Part shown: piece by piece, positions 1 to 10,332 of the stretch
How positions within the stretch are numbered: position 1 is the first letter of the stretch
Layout: each line of letters begins with the position of its first letter
Assembly (NCBI GenBank): GCA_025331445.1
Contig: JAIWNE010000132.1
Coordinates: forward strand, 1-64,000
Direction of reading: 5' to 3'
Length of the DNA: 64,000 nt
Origin: Blakeslea trispora
Lineage: Eukaryota; Mucoromycota; Mucoromycetes; Mucorales; Choanephoraceae
Position numbers and translations under genes: made by a program
Notes under the pieces: generated by a model
Told to the model about the DNA's origin: nothing
Seen by the model: only the letters and a program-made list of their open reading frames with translations
The model's database searches: none

Positions 1-311
1 TTGGTATGCTGCGAAGTGGGGTTCACCTTAGAGGCAGCGAGGTAATGACCAGACAAAATCAGGTAATTGTTCTTCTTCATAGCCAAGTCTTCTTCAGCTG
101 ACTTCAACAACATCTCGGTGGTAGCCTTTTCATTAATGTTGATGAATACATTCGAGTCACCTTCATCAGCAGCAGATTCCATCTCAACATCCATAGGTTG
201 ATCAACAGGTTCAACAGGAGATTCATCAACAACAGGAGAAACAGGAGAGGGAGCAACACCAGCTTCAACATCAACAGGAGAGTTCATAGCAGTTTGTTCA
301 GAGGCAGACAT
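1..311 (-). CDS. N-terminal part of an unidentified acidic, Pro/Val-rich protein, cut by window edge
   Basis: An open frame runs from an ATG at 311-309 leftward off the window (103 codons, no stop). The first 50 or so residues are rich in Pro, Val, Glu, Asp and Ser, with repeats of the type SPV/PVEPVD. They are followed by a more ordinary, helical-looking stretch. I do not recognise the family. The composition resembles the N-terminus of a retroelement Gag or of a transposon accessory protein, and everything around it is transposon sequence, so a mobile-element origin is likely but unproven. A TATA-like tract (tatttatacc, about 449-458) lies upstream of the start. The rest of the gene lies outside the window. 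Confidence 0.45.
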   Translation of the reverse strand, partial: MSASEQTAMNSPVDVEAGVAPSPVSPVVDESPVEPVDQPMDVEMESAADEGDSNVFININEKATTEMLLKSAEEDLAMKKNNYLILSGHYLAASKVNPTSQHT

Positions 312-840
312 ATTGATCGAATTCAAACTAAAAAATGTGATATTTAGGTATGAAAATAGATAAAGGTTTTTTAGGAGAAAAAATATAGTAAGTAGTTTGA
401 GACTGTTTTACGTATGCCTTTATTATGAACAAAATAAATGAGAGTATTTATACCAATTGCTATCTACTATTGCTATTACGTCTTTGACTTCCTTTAGTCT
501 TTACTCTTTACTAAATCTGGATATTTAAGAGAACAATGTCATAGACTAGTTTGTGTCACCTTTAATGACATATTGACATTTTACTTTCTTTGGCAATATT
601 TATTGCTTATCATCTTCTTTAGTCCAGATTCATAACACTTGCTTATGAAATCATTCTAGACTGACATAATGTTGATAGGATTACTTAATCCAATTATGAT
701 GTAGATCTTTATATACAAAAATAGACTTCAACTCTTAAGGAATTCATGTTCAGACAAGCCAAACACGACATCTTTTATACTTTTTCTCTTTTCAAACTTT
801 GTCTGCTTTGATACAAATCGAATGAGTTGAGCAACATATT

Positions 841-906
841 ATTCGTTCCTTGATCAAGGACAAATGAAAACTTTTATTGATTAGAAACCATTGATTGGAA
901 ACAATG
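841..906 (-). promoter_or_regulatory. Conserved upstream block of CACTA transposase genes (CCAAT-containing), copy in element 0
   Basis: On the minus strand this block carries a CCAATCA-type core followed by TTTCTAATC. Related copies lie upstream of the Tnp2 genes of element C (41422-41490) and element E (63058-63125). In all three cases a TATAAAAG on the minus strand follows 50-120 bp downstream (near 775-783, 41346-41353 and 63003-63010). Spacing and conservation suggest a transposase promoter. In element 0 no intact transposase exon follows. Confidence 0.45.
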
Positions 907-1199
907 TCTTTGGATGATTAAGGATGTCGGTTGATGAATGATCCCTTTTGGTAGATGTATATTAAACCGAAACATGTTGTGATTTTGGTATCCATGGATA
1001 GAGCACTGCTTTTTATTTAAATTAATATGTATATTATCTCATTAACTGTTACAGTCAAAGACTATACCCTCATTCTTTATACTCCTCTACTCTGTTTTCG
1101 GATAAGATGCCTTCCTAATATATCCAAAGTAAAGAAGTTTGTTCAAATACAGCTATCTGCTGTTAAATATTCGAGACCGATCGGAGTTTTTTTTGACTA

Positions 1200-1382
1200 C
1201 TGGTTTTTCCGCTAAATACCGGACACTGGAGCAAAAATTCTGAACGTTTTACCAAAAACAAAAGTACGCTGGAGCAAAAAATAGTGAACGAGGGAGCAAA
1301 AATTATCGAACAAATACTCAGAAATTTTCGCACATTGTAGCAAAAAGATCGAACCGCCAAAATAGGATTTCATAATTAGTTT
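1200..1382 (+). repeat. Left terminal inverted repeat of the Tc1/mariner element
   Basis: The repeat is 183 bp and matches 3144-3326 in inverse orientation without a mismatch. It contains four spaced direct repeats of the form GGAGCAAAAA-N-GAAC, at 1228-1245, 1271-1289, 1293-1311 and 1337-1354 (the last with GTAGC). These are plausible transposase-binding sites. Long TIRs with internal direct repeats are known for IR/DR subgroups of Tc1/mariner, but four sites per end is more than the usual two. Confidence 0.9.
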
Positions 1383-1394
1383 TTATGTTTATTA

Positions 1395-2584
1395 TTATAA
1401 CATTTCTTCTTCACGAAGACAGGCCTCAAAAAAATTAACTGAGTGCCTAATCCACCCTTGGCAATCATCTGCGGTGATTAGGCTTGATGATTCAGTCACT
1501 CGTTGGAGCAACTCACCGTAGTTTTGGAGCTCATGTTTCTTTACTCCATTCTTCAACTTGGAGAAGAGCTCTTCGATGGGGTTGAGGAAGGGCGACCAAG
1601 GAGGAAGCTTCATTGGATGGTAGCCTGCTTCCTCCAACTTCCTCATGGCCGCTGATCCATGGATTGGGGCATTGTCAAAGATGACATAGTACCCTTGAAG
1701 ACCTCGGGTATTCATATGTCTTATCAGGAGATCCACGAAGTCTTCAAATTGGGCTGCCCCAGTATTCCCCATTCTGTAGTGATTGGCGGCAAGTTCCAGA
1801 CCACGATGGCTCATTGCCGCAAAAATGGTGACGTTTCTTCCTCTTGATGATGGGGCGACCATGATCCGAGCAGGCTGACCTCTTTTGGCTCTTGCTTGTG
1901 TACGATTGATGTGCAAGTTGAAGCCTGTTTCATCTACAAAGATACAATTTTTATTGTATTTAATCTCCTGCTCCATCAAGATTTTGGAGCAGAATTCTCT
2001 TCGCTTTCGTCTGATCTCCTCGTTGTTTCTTCTTCTTGGATAAATTTCTGCTTTTTTCAGAGTGAATTGCAGTTTTGATCGCACATAATTGTGGATGGTG
2101 GTTGTACCAGGGGCACTTGGAAATTGTTCTGGAAACGATTCGCGAAGCAAGCGGCCAATCTCTTTGAGAGTAATCTCAGATCTTGTCTCCAAAAGTGTCT
2201 CCAAAAACTGCTGATGTCTGTCAAGGATGAAGCCACTTCGAGGTCTACCACGTATCTCAGGAACAGGCATTCTCCAATCATTGCTGCTTGCTTTTTTGAT
2301 CCAACCGGATACAGTGGATTTTGAGAAGCCAATCGCTTTGGCAGTTTGACTCAAGCTACGTCCGGCACCAACGTAAAGGTTCAAGAATACATTCCATATT
2401 TCAGGAGTAAGCTGCTTGTTTCTGTTTCGTTGACAAGTAACCGATCTGTCTGTTTGGATTTCTACAAAGTACAGAAGAAACTGTTATTACATGTAAAAAT
2501 AATAACTGCTGAACACTTACCGTTGCTAACTGAAAGCTCAGGCTCTTCATTAGTAATGGCTGTTGCGTAGGATTCTTGGCTCAT
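1395..2584 (-). CDS. Tc1/mariner-family DDE transposase (two exons, intact)
   Basis: Cut-and-paste transposase, expected to bind the TIRs in the nucleus. The exons are 2584-2521 and 2461-1395 (GTAAGTG donor, TTTGTAG acceptor, 59-bp intron). They join in frame to 376 residues, a usual size for the superfamily. The second exon alone is open but lacks an ATG, so the upstream exon supplies the start. Residues ~45-80 form a helix-turn-helix (GRSLSQTAKAIGFSKSTVSG) and a second winged-helix-like segment follows. The DDE triad is visible: IFVDETGFN (first D), YYVIFDNAPIHG (second D) and PFLNPIEELF (E), with roughly 34-residue spacing between the last two. No stop or frameshift interrupts it and the TIRs are identical, so it may still be active. 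Confidence 0.92.
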
Positions 2585-3143
2585 GATTGAATTAGTTTGA
2601 AGTTCTTTGTAGTAGATGTTGAAATAATGTAAAGATCTGCCTTTCTTTACTATTTATATGATTTTATTACGTTCCTGAAGTTGAGTGATCATATTATTTC
2701 CGATAGTCCCTGAGCATAACCTTAAATTGTTTATAGTAATTAGAGTAATAACTATCATTCCAATTTTCTCTATTATTCGCTCTATAACATCAGATTAAAC
2801 TTATTTAAATCTTTCACATCCATTGGTATGCAGGCGGCCATCCAAAGATGATACATGATTAACAAATGAAATTACTAATCTCTATAAGCTTAGAATGGAA
2901 AGGTATTCATGAACGTTTATGAAAATGGATCAATTATACTTAGACACTTCAGCTACATGTCATACCATGTTGTACCAAACAAAAATAAAGTTTTAAAGAA
3001 ATTCATGCTAGATTTTTTATAACCAACGTTTTGTCTTTATTTTTTGCTAAAAGCTTTTAGTATTATTTAGTAGTCTTTCAAACAAAAACCTCCAATTAAG
3101 TTATCTTGGAGTCATCAACTTGTTGAATTCTATAAAAGCAAGC

Positions 3144-3326
3144 AAACTAATTATGAAATCCTATTTTGGCGGTTCGATCTTTTTGCTACAATGTGCGAAA
3201 ATTTCTGAGTATTTGTTCGATAATTTTTGCTCCCTCGTTCACTATTTTTTGCTCCAGCGTACTTTTGTTTTTGGTAAAACGTTCAGAATTTTTGCTCCAG
3301 TGTCCGGTATTTAGCGGAAAAACCAG
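3144..3326 (-). repeat. Right terminal inverted repeat of the Tc1/mariner element
   Basis: Exact inverse copy of 1200-1382, ending in CCAG next to the TA at 3327-3328. It carries the same four GGAGCAAAAA-type sites in inverse orientation. Confidence 0.9.
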
Positions 3327-4694
3327 TACGCTTGTTGGTGTTGCTGACTTTTCTTTGCCTTTAATTTTTTTTTTAATTGGTTACAGTAGGAGAATACTCT
3401 TTTTTTTTTTAAATTCAAGACTATCGACTTTAAGAGAATCTCAGTTGCAACATACGACTGATCAGACTACGCAACCCATATAAGCTCATCCCAACTTGTA
3501 GAAATACTAAATAACAAACTCTAATAACAACAATAAACCACCAACTTTTTTTTTATTATTTTAAATGAAGTTGTTTTACATGCAAAGCTTTAACTTGTGA
3601 TTCTTTATTCACAAAAAGAAACGTTTGACTTCTTTTATCTAGTATTTTTGAGTGGGCTTTCTCAATATACTGCACTCTTGAGACCGGCAACAGTGATTCG
3701 CACAAACAGTTGGAAGTAATGTAGAAACATTCTCTTTATAAACAATTATTGGAGCGACAGCATATGTTTAAATCTTTTTTTTTCTTTTAAACAACCCAAA
3801 GCTATTCAAGACATTAGTGTACATTACAGTCTTTATCAGAGCCTTTTCTAATTGTTAGTTCACACTTTCAAATAAAAATTAGTTTACCTTTTGCATGACT
3901 ACAATAATTCCTCTCTCTTTTTTTTTATTTTTTTTTATTAATCTCTTTTTTTCAGTTGTATCGAGCTTCTCTTTTTTTTTGGTTATTCAGTATGATTTTT
4001 TCAACTCCTTTCTTCTATTTAGTGAAAAGAACAACGACAGCACTATTCTTTCTTCAACTTGTACGAAATAACCAGCATCACTCTTCTTTAAGCAGTGTTT
4101 TTATTTTATTTTTTTTATAAAAAGAGAATAACGAGCTCATGAGCCACTGTTTTGATAAACTATTCGCAAAATCCCTTTCCTACTAGAACAGGAATACTTT
4201 TGCAGCACTACGAACTACTCACTGCCTCATCATGTGCAGCATTACAACATATACCAACAACATTAGCATACTGCATAATTTCTTTATGCTTTGAAAAAAA
4301 AATAGATTGTTCTGGCCAATCATATTGATGGATTCATTTTGCAATGAATTGATTTTTAGCAGAGGAAAATTTGGCAGAGGTAAAAACCGGACTTTTAAAC
4401 ACTTTGAAATTAATTTATTATTTTTTTTTACAAGTTAAAGAATACCAGAAATTAAACAGCTATAAAACAATGAATACTTGCTGTAAAGGACTCAATTTTT
4501 TTGCAAAAATGTATTTTAGATAGTTAGAGATATAGTCATGCCAGGTCTCAGCTCATTCTGACCATTTTTTATCGAGTTGTAAATTTGCTGCAAAACAACC
4601 CTCTATAACAACCCCTATAATTCATGTTTTCGGGCATGAGTTACGGGCCGGAAAACCCAATTTTCTGTAGTGGCACACTACAAAAAAAAATTTA

Positions 4695-4737
4695 TACATT
4701 TCACGGAACTTTCACGGCGAAAGTTCCGTGAAATGTA
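4695..4737. repeat. Perfect 19-bp-stem palindrome in the A1 subterminal region
   Basis: The stem 4695-4713 pairs perfectly with 4719-4737 around the 5-nt loop acggc. The core is TTCCGTGAAATGTA. The same motif recurs singly several times in the next 200 bp. Element E has the same palindrome at its left end with one mismatch. Such clustered subterminal motifs are where CACTA accessory proteins (TNPA in maize Spm) bind. Confidence 0.8.
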
Positions 4738-7700
4738 CAAACTACATTGATGTGACAAGGTGTATATTTAAGCGAAATTATACCTTTCAGGCCTTAATGT
4801 TGCGTGAAATGTATAATTTTTTAAGAAGACAAAAATTATACCTTTCAGGCCTTAATTTCCGTGAAATGTACCTTTCTTTAGGCTGGCAAAAAAAACATAC
4901 CTTTCGGCCTGTGATCTTTAACTTTCAACCAACATTACAGGCCTATACCTCGATCCTATTTGCTCTTTTGCTTGAAACGTGTAGCATGTTATTGGCTCTA
5001 AAGAAAAGTTCGGCGTTTACACTGTTTCATTCCCATAGGCTCTTTTATGTTACATTATTAACGAATGCTATGAATACACTTCTTTGCTATTCGACCTTGG
5101 TTTAAAATGTATTCTTTATTTGGTATATTTCTTTTGTTTATTGGCTGCTACGCCTTGTATCATTACTCTTTTGGTAACGGTTAAAATATGATCGGAAAAC
5201 GTTTTTATATTCTTTAATATTATTGGTTTATTTATTGCAAATATTACTATATACTATATATTGGGCGTACTCTATACGTCGCACCATTGGCTTATTCTAT
5301 ATTAACGTATCAGGTTCCCATGTTCATTTTGGCCTCTTTACTGGCCAAACGTATCGTAGTCTTGAAATTTTTATTTACCTCTGGATATACCTTTTTTTGC
5401 ACGGAGTACTTGTCATAAGCCAAAACAGATTACTATAAAAATAAACAAAATAAAAGGATTAGAACCGGCTTATTATATGACAAATAAACAAAAAAAAAAA
5501 TCACCTTTGGATGCTTTGAGATTTGGCCTTTACAGATATACAGATCAGATTATCTATAGATAGAATCAACTCAAAGTTAGCGACTAAATAAGCTTATCAA
5601 AACCATTTACTTACTTAGTAACCTATGTTGGGGTTTGCCAGCTTATTTACAACAACGAGACGCAGAGCTAGTCAATACACTACAAATTTCAATAGAAAAT
5701 GTTAGTGATGCTCTTAAATAAGCAAATTGTTTACCTTTCTAGCATCATGTACAATAATAAGACTAGTGATTGCTTGAGGCTACTCTAAACGCAAGTCGAC
5801 TTATATCAGTATCAGATCTTTTCTTTTGTAAAATGCAAACCTGAACCACTGAGAGAAGAGAAGATAAAGAAAAGGAAATAAAGAGAAAAAAGGAACACAA
5901 AAAATTTTATTGGTTTTTACATCTTTTTTTTGGCCTGTTCCAATCAACGCTCAGGATCTTATTATTCTAATTCCGATTTTTTTCTTTTTATTTCTTTTTG
6001 AAAATTTTTTTTTTGAACAGATTAATACCATTTAGACTACAAGGTGTATATAACGTGATTTCAGCTCATCTAGTACTTTGAAGTTATATTTCACTACAGC
6101 GCAAGAAAATTTAATCTGTGGTAGTTTGGCCCAAAAAATGGTAGTTTGGCCCAAACGGTAAGTTTTGGAGAGCAGATTTAATGGATTTAGTAAATAAACG
6201 ATTCGATTTTTTAGTTCATTGTACTCCTACATGTTCAAGGTTGTTTAGTTAAAAGTTTGAAGCAGATTGGAAAGGTTGACCAAGTGCGTGCTATTTTCAT
6301 CCATCGAATTTCTTTAAAATAAATTCAAAGTCCCAAAAAAAAACACCGGACGAGGTGTTTTTTAGCAGAAAAGTTAAAAAAAAAAAAGAAAAAAAAAGTC
6401 ATGCACGAGTGCGAAATTGCTTTGAATTAAAAATGGGGGACAAACAATGAGTATTTCATGCAAAAAGCATGCTAATTAGGAAGTTGGGGGCCAGACTATT
6501 TTGGGAGAAACATTTTAAGCAAATAATAAAGAAGACGATTTCAATTTCAATTTCAAAGGTAAAGGTGAATTTTTTAGTAAGCAATCTCTTGAGGTAAAAT
6601 CAGATACCTTGCAAAATAAAGGTCAAAGTGTAAAAGAAAGGCAAGAAAGTCATTTGCCGGCAAATTTATAGGTCTTAAAGTGAAGGAGACAATTTTAAAT
6701 TTTTGTGTAATGATAAGAAAAAGCGCAAGGCTAAAGTAGTATAAAGAAAGGCGAAGAAAGCGATGATAAAGAATTAGAGAAGGTAAAGCATTTATTTTAT
6801 TTAATTTTGAAGAGTGTGGTACAAAAAAGTTGACATCTTGACTTGATGTCGATCTTCAGATCGCTCATCCCCATGCAAAGCGACATGAGCTCATGTTGAA
6901 CGAGCAGTTGTTGCTATAAATGCTCTTGTCAAGCAAAAGGGTTATCCAGAAAATAAAAAGAAATCTCCAATAGTTAAAACAGAAAAGAAAACATTTGGTA
7001 CGTACCTATAGAGTGTGATCGTTCATAGTAGTCTGTCTTAGTCGCGCTTATAAGTAGTCAAAGATGGTTTAAATGCATAATTATAACGGCTGGAATTGGG
7101 TGGTTGCTTTACAGAGAAGTGTATATAAGACGGTTATAAAAATCACAAAAAACAGCGAAAGTGGAACAAAATAAAAGGAAAGAATTAAAAAGTATTGAAT
7201 GATGAAAAAGATGGATGTTTTATCTCAGCTAAAGATTGTCTCCAAATATGTAACGAATGTTTGATAGTCTAAATTAGGTATTGTAGTTTTTAGACATCAA
7301 AGATGAATGTCAACACATAGCAAATAAGGATCATTTAGAAACAAATTGGGCAGTTTTAAAAAATAGTTCCCTTTTAACCATGAAACCAAATGCCTTTTTA
7401 GTAGAACCGTAAAGAGTAATTGTGCACTTAAAAGACTGCGATTAAATAGTTAGCCATTAATATTGTTAAAATACACTTCTTTTGATGAACGATACCCGTT
7501 AGTGAATAAGAAGAGCCATTTAAAAAGGGTTTGTCAACTTTTAAGCCTTCCACCTTGTAGCTGATATCTGTATTGCTTTAGATTTCTTTCTCCAAACGTT
7601 CTCAACAATAAGGTGTAGTATAAAAAGAAGCTGATGAGAGTTTCTACCACATTTAAGGTTATCATAAACAAACTTAAGGCGGCTTAAAGACTATCTTGCT

Positions 7701-9275
7701 CCATTGCTTCGCTCCGTATACCCTTGAATGTCTTCAGTTTACCAAAAAATCGATAATTGATCATTAATCAATAGCATTTAACATTGTTGATAACCTTTAT
7801 TCATTTAACATAAACAAGCTTTCCAATCCATCATCTTATACATCCTTCAAAAGAATCCTTCTGTCAGACATTCCTTATAAGACAAAAGCTTATACAATAA
7901 GGCGCCTACTAACATTTTGGGAGATATTTTAATAAACATCCTCTTGAAATAGTATTGAAGCAAACCTTGTAGATATAAGCAGGCAGTTGTATGTTACATT
8001 CAAAAACAATGCATCCTTAAAAATAGACCGTGACAAATGTTTCGACTTGAGAGAACGCACCCATATGCATGTTGAGTTGTCTAAATGTGATAATAATCCT
8101 TTGTCAAAATCTGTTGAACCTTCTCAAGATAGTGCAGTAGATTATAACATGTTTGTCTTCTTAGCAATGGATTTCCGATTCTAAATGTTCTCTTTTCGTG
8201 AACCTATCAAAAGATATAGTTACAAATGCTAAAAGTTATAATCATTGTTTCTTTTTCTCATACCTTTACGTTAATCAAAAGGCACTGACAAATAGGTTGT
8301 AGCGACTAGGAAAAATTGCAGCTTGTACGAAATCATTTTTGTTGAATAATGACCCCTCAAAAAATATGTTGTTGATTGTAACGCTATATCGATAAAAAAA
8401 AAGCAAAGCAGATACTGATTGTATATTGAGAACCGTAAAAACAGTCGCGTCTTTATTTCGAATGCATGATCGTTGAAAATAGTAGAAATTGAAAAAAAGA
8501 GAGAGACATAAAGAGGGTGTTGCTCCAATACAAGCAGTCGATTTCTATAGATTCAGGTTAACTTTCTTGGTACTTATCTGCTCTACATGTGTACATGATG
8601 AACCTACATGAGCACACTACAAAGAAGACGATCTCGAAAAAATAAAGAGAAGAAAAAAAACCTTCAGGGCAGGTAGGCTTAGCGTTAGTGACGGTACTTC
8701 AAAACAATTGAAAGCTCTCAATTTCTATTGGTCGATTCCTAAAGAAATAGTCTAATCGAGCGCACATCTTTATATTTAAAAAAGTAGAATTTTAAAATTA
8801 GGTTGTCATTAAAGAAAAAACACCCAAAGATAACTACTTTGTAAACAAATTGAGAGGGAGCGAACAGACTGTATTATAAACTCTGAATAAGAGTATTGTA
8901 GTTATTTATGAACAGGAAAGAAACGTTAAATGAAATCATGTTTGACACATATTTGTTACGCAATACAGCCTTCAAAAGTGAGATACTAGAAAGAATACAG
9001 ATTCTCATGTTAAGGAGTGAAATAAGTACTTGCGATTTGGGAAACATAAGAAAAACAGAATTTATTCTAGCAAATCTAATTGTCTGAAAAACGAAGGTTC
9101 TATTAGATTCAATTAATTAAGCTTTTTAGTAAATGCTTACGATTGGCTTTGTTAAGCAATTGACATTTGCTCACAAGATACAGATTGAGAATTATCCGAC
9201 TCAGGAAATTCATGTTCTGAAGCGGTTTTCTAACAATGATAAGTATAAGTATATGCAAGCAGGCATACATTTAAT

Positions 9276-9992
9276 CTATACATTGAAAATTGTTACCCTT
9301 GACTTTCTTTTGCTTTGACGGTTGTGATACATATAGGCTAACAAAGTTTCGGCAAGCCATTGGTCTTTGCAACGATCGACAGGATAATGAAGATCAATTG
9401 CTGTTCGTTGGAAATTGTCAATCATACTTTTTCGATAGTCGAGCTCTAGTGATTTAAAAGACTTTTCTTCCCAATTGTAATTGCTTCGTTTCATTTTTAG
9501 CTTCTCTCTATCTATTGCGACTGAGCCTATTGTACAAAGGTCTTGATAGTAAGTGTTGAATCGCATTCTTTTTAGTAGACGAGTGTCAGCATCGTCGTCT
9601 TGGCCTAAAGCAATCTCATTACGAAGCCAAAGATTTAAAAAGTATTTGACTTGTTCTTGCGTGTAGTTTGATTGCTGACAATTGAGAAAGCTCTTTGTGG
9701 GCTTTTCAATTATTTCAGGCATGTGGCTAAAATCATCTGCAGATGATGTTGAGCCTTGCGGGTTTGAAGCTGTTTTCAATGAGATGTAAGTTGTTTATTA
9801 GAAAGCAAATTCAATGTATTACTTACTTGATTCAATGCGTTTCAATGTGTTGCTCATCTCCCTTACTACATTTGTTAAAGAGTTGATTCGCTCACTCATG
9901 AAAGTCATCTGTGTCTCTAGATTATCGATCTTTCTTTCCATTTGAACACAACTATCGTGAATGCTTTCGACTATGAGATTTTGGAATGGCAT
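9276..9992 (-). CDS. Small coiled-coil protein, putative accessory gene of CACTA element A2
   Basis: I do not recognise the family. Two exons, 9992-9827 and 9769-9276, are joined across a 57-bp intron (GTAAGT donor, AACAG acceptor) and give 219 residues with no break. Residues ~1-58 form a coiled coil with regular hydrophobic spacing and charged flanks. A Ser/Gln-rich linker follows, then ~125 residues of helical, charged sequence with a basic tail ending in a KRKSR-type cluster, suggestive of nuclear localisation or DNA binding. The general layout (N-terminal coiled coil, C-terminal basic helical region) resembles gene A of elements B, C and E, though I see no clear sequence identity. Lying opposite the Tnp2 pseudogene within A2, it could be that family's TNPA-like protein. 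A short left exon (ATG at 9992) decides the start. Confidence 0.65.
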
Positions 9993-10214
9993 TGGTATTG
10001 ATCAGAGAATAAGTTTGATGGAAGTTGAGAAATGTATACGAAATCATTCGAATTTGAGATAAGCTATTTATACATGATTTTCTATTTCAAAATGAATAAC
10101 AATACTGCATGCCGAAAGGTTTCGTTAAAGTATCAACTTCATCATACATAAAATTCTTTAAATTTCTAAATATATAGTATTGCTTGGCTCATTATAATCT
10201 ATTTATAAATATAA

Positions 10215-10300
10215 GTTCAGGTAATGAACTTAATAGCCGACCTACTCGCTACGCTCGCTTACGGCCGTCGTCGCCTGCGGTCTTGATCCCTATAGCTGAG
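10215..10300. other. GC-rich segment, possible 3' terminal region of the Helitron
   Basis: In an otherwise very AT-rich region this segment is strongly GC-rich, with overlapping CGCTACGCTCGC and GGCCG motifs able to fold. It lies just downstream (minus strand) of the helicase stop codon, where a Helitron 3' hairpin would be expected. I cannot fix the CTRR terminus, so the assignment is tentative. Confidence 0.3.
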
Positions 10301-10332
10301 TTTAATTAACGTCTAAAATGAATGTAATTTAT

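Larger units (their letters stand above)
1200..3326 (-). mobile_element. Tc1/mariner-type transposon, complete, TA target duplication
   Basis: The element is 2127 bp and bounded by TA dinucleotides at 1198-1199 and 3327-3328, the hallmark target duplication of the Tc1/mariner superfamily. Its inverted repeats, 1200-1382 and 3144-3326, are 183 bp and identical base for base as far as I can read, which implies a recent insertion. It contains one intact transposase gene with one intron. It sits in the right arm of CACTA element 0. The region 2585-3143, between gene and right TIR, holds no gene I can see. Confidence 0.93.
700..4672 (-). mobile_element. Element 0: right part of a CACTA transposon, interrupted by a Tc1/mariner element
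   Basis: The right terminus is GTAGTG at 4667-4672. The preceding ~330 bp (about 4340-4672) resembles the right arms of A1, C and D1, including the shared block ending TCTGACCATTTTT (near 4556). The inner boundary is uncertain. A block at 841-906 matches the sequence upstream of the transposase genes of elements C and E, and a TATAAAAG on the minus strand lies near 775-783. A short decayed first exon may therefore have lain near 710-760. The Tc1/mariner element 1200-3326 splits this arm. Sequence on the far side resumes at 3327 and resembles the E right arm near 63340 (both have a ttggtgttgctgac block). The left part of the element lies outside the window or is lost. Confidence 0.6.

Noticed and set aside
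3166..3483. 105-codon frame near 3.2 kb
   Set aside because: It lies in the right TIR of the Tc1/mariner element and is repeated in the left TIR; non-coding.
5223..5438. 71-codon frame in the A1 left arm
   Set aside because: Not conserved in the closely matching copy in element E (57130-57350).
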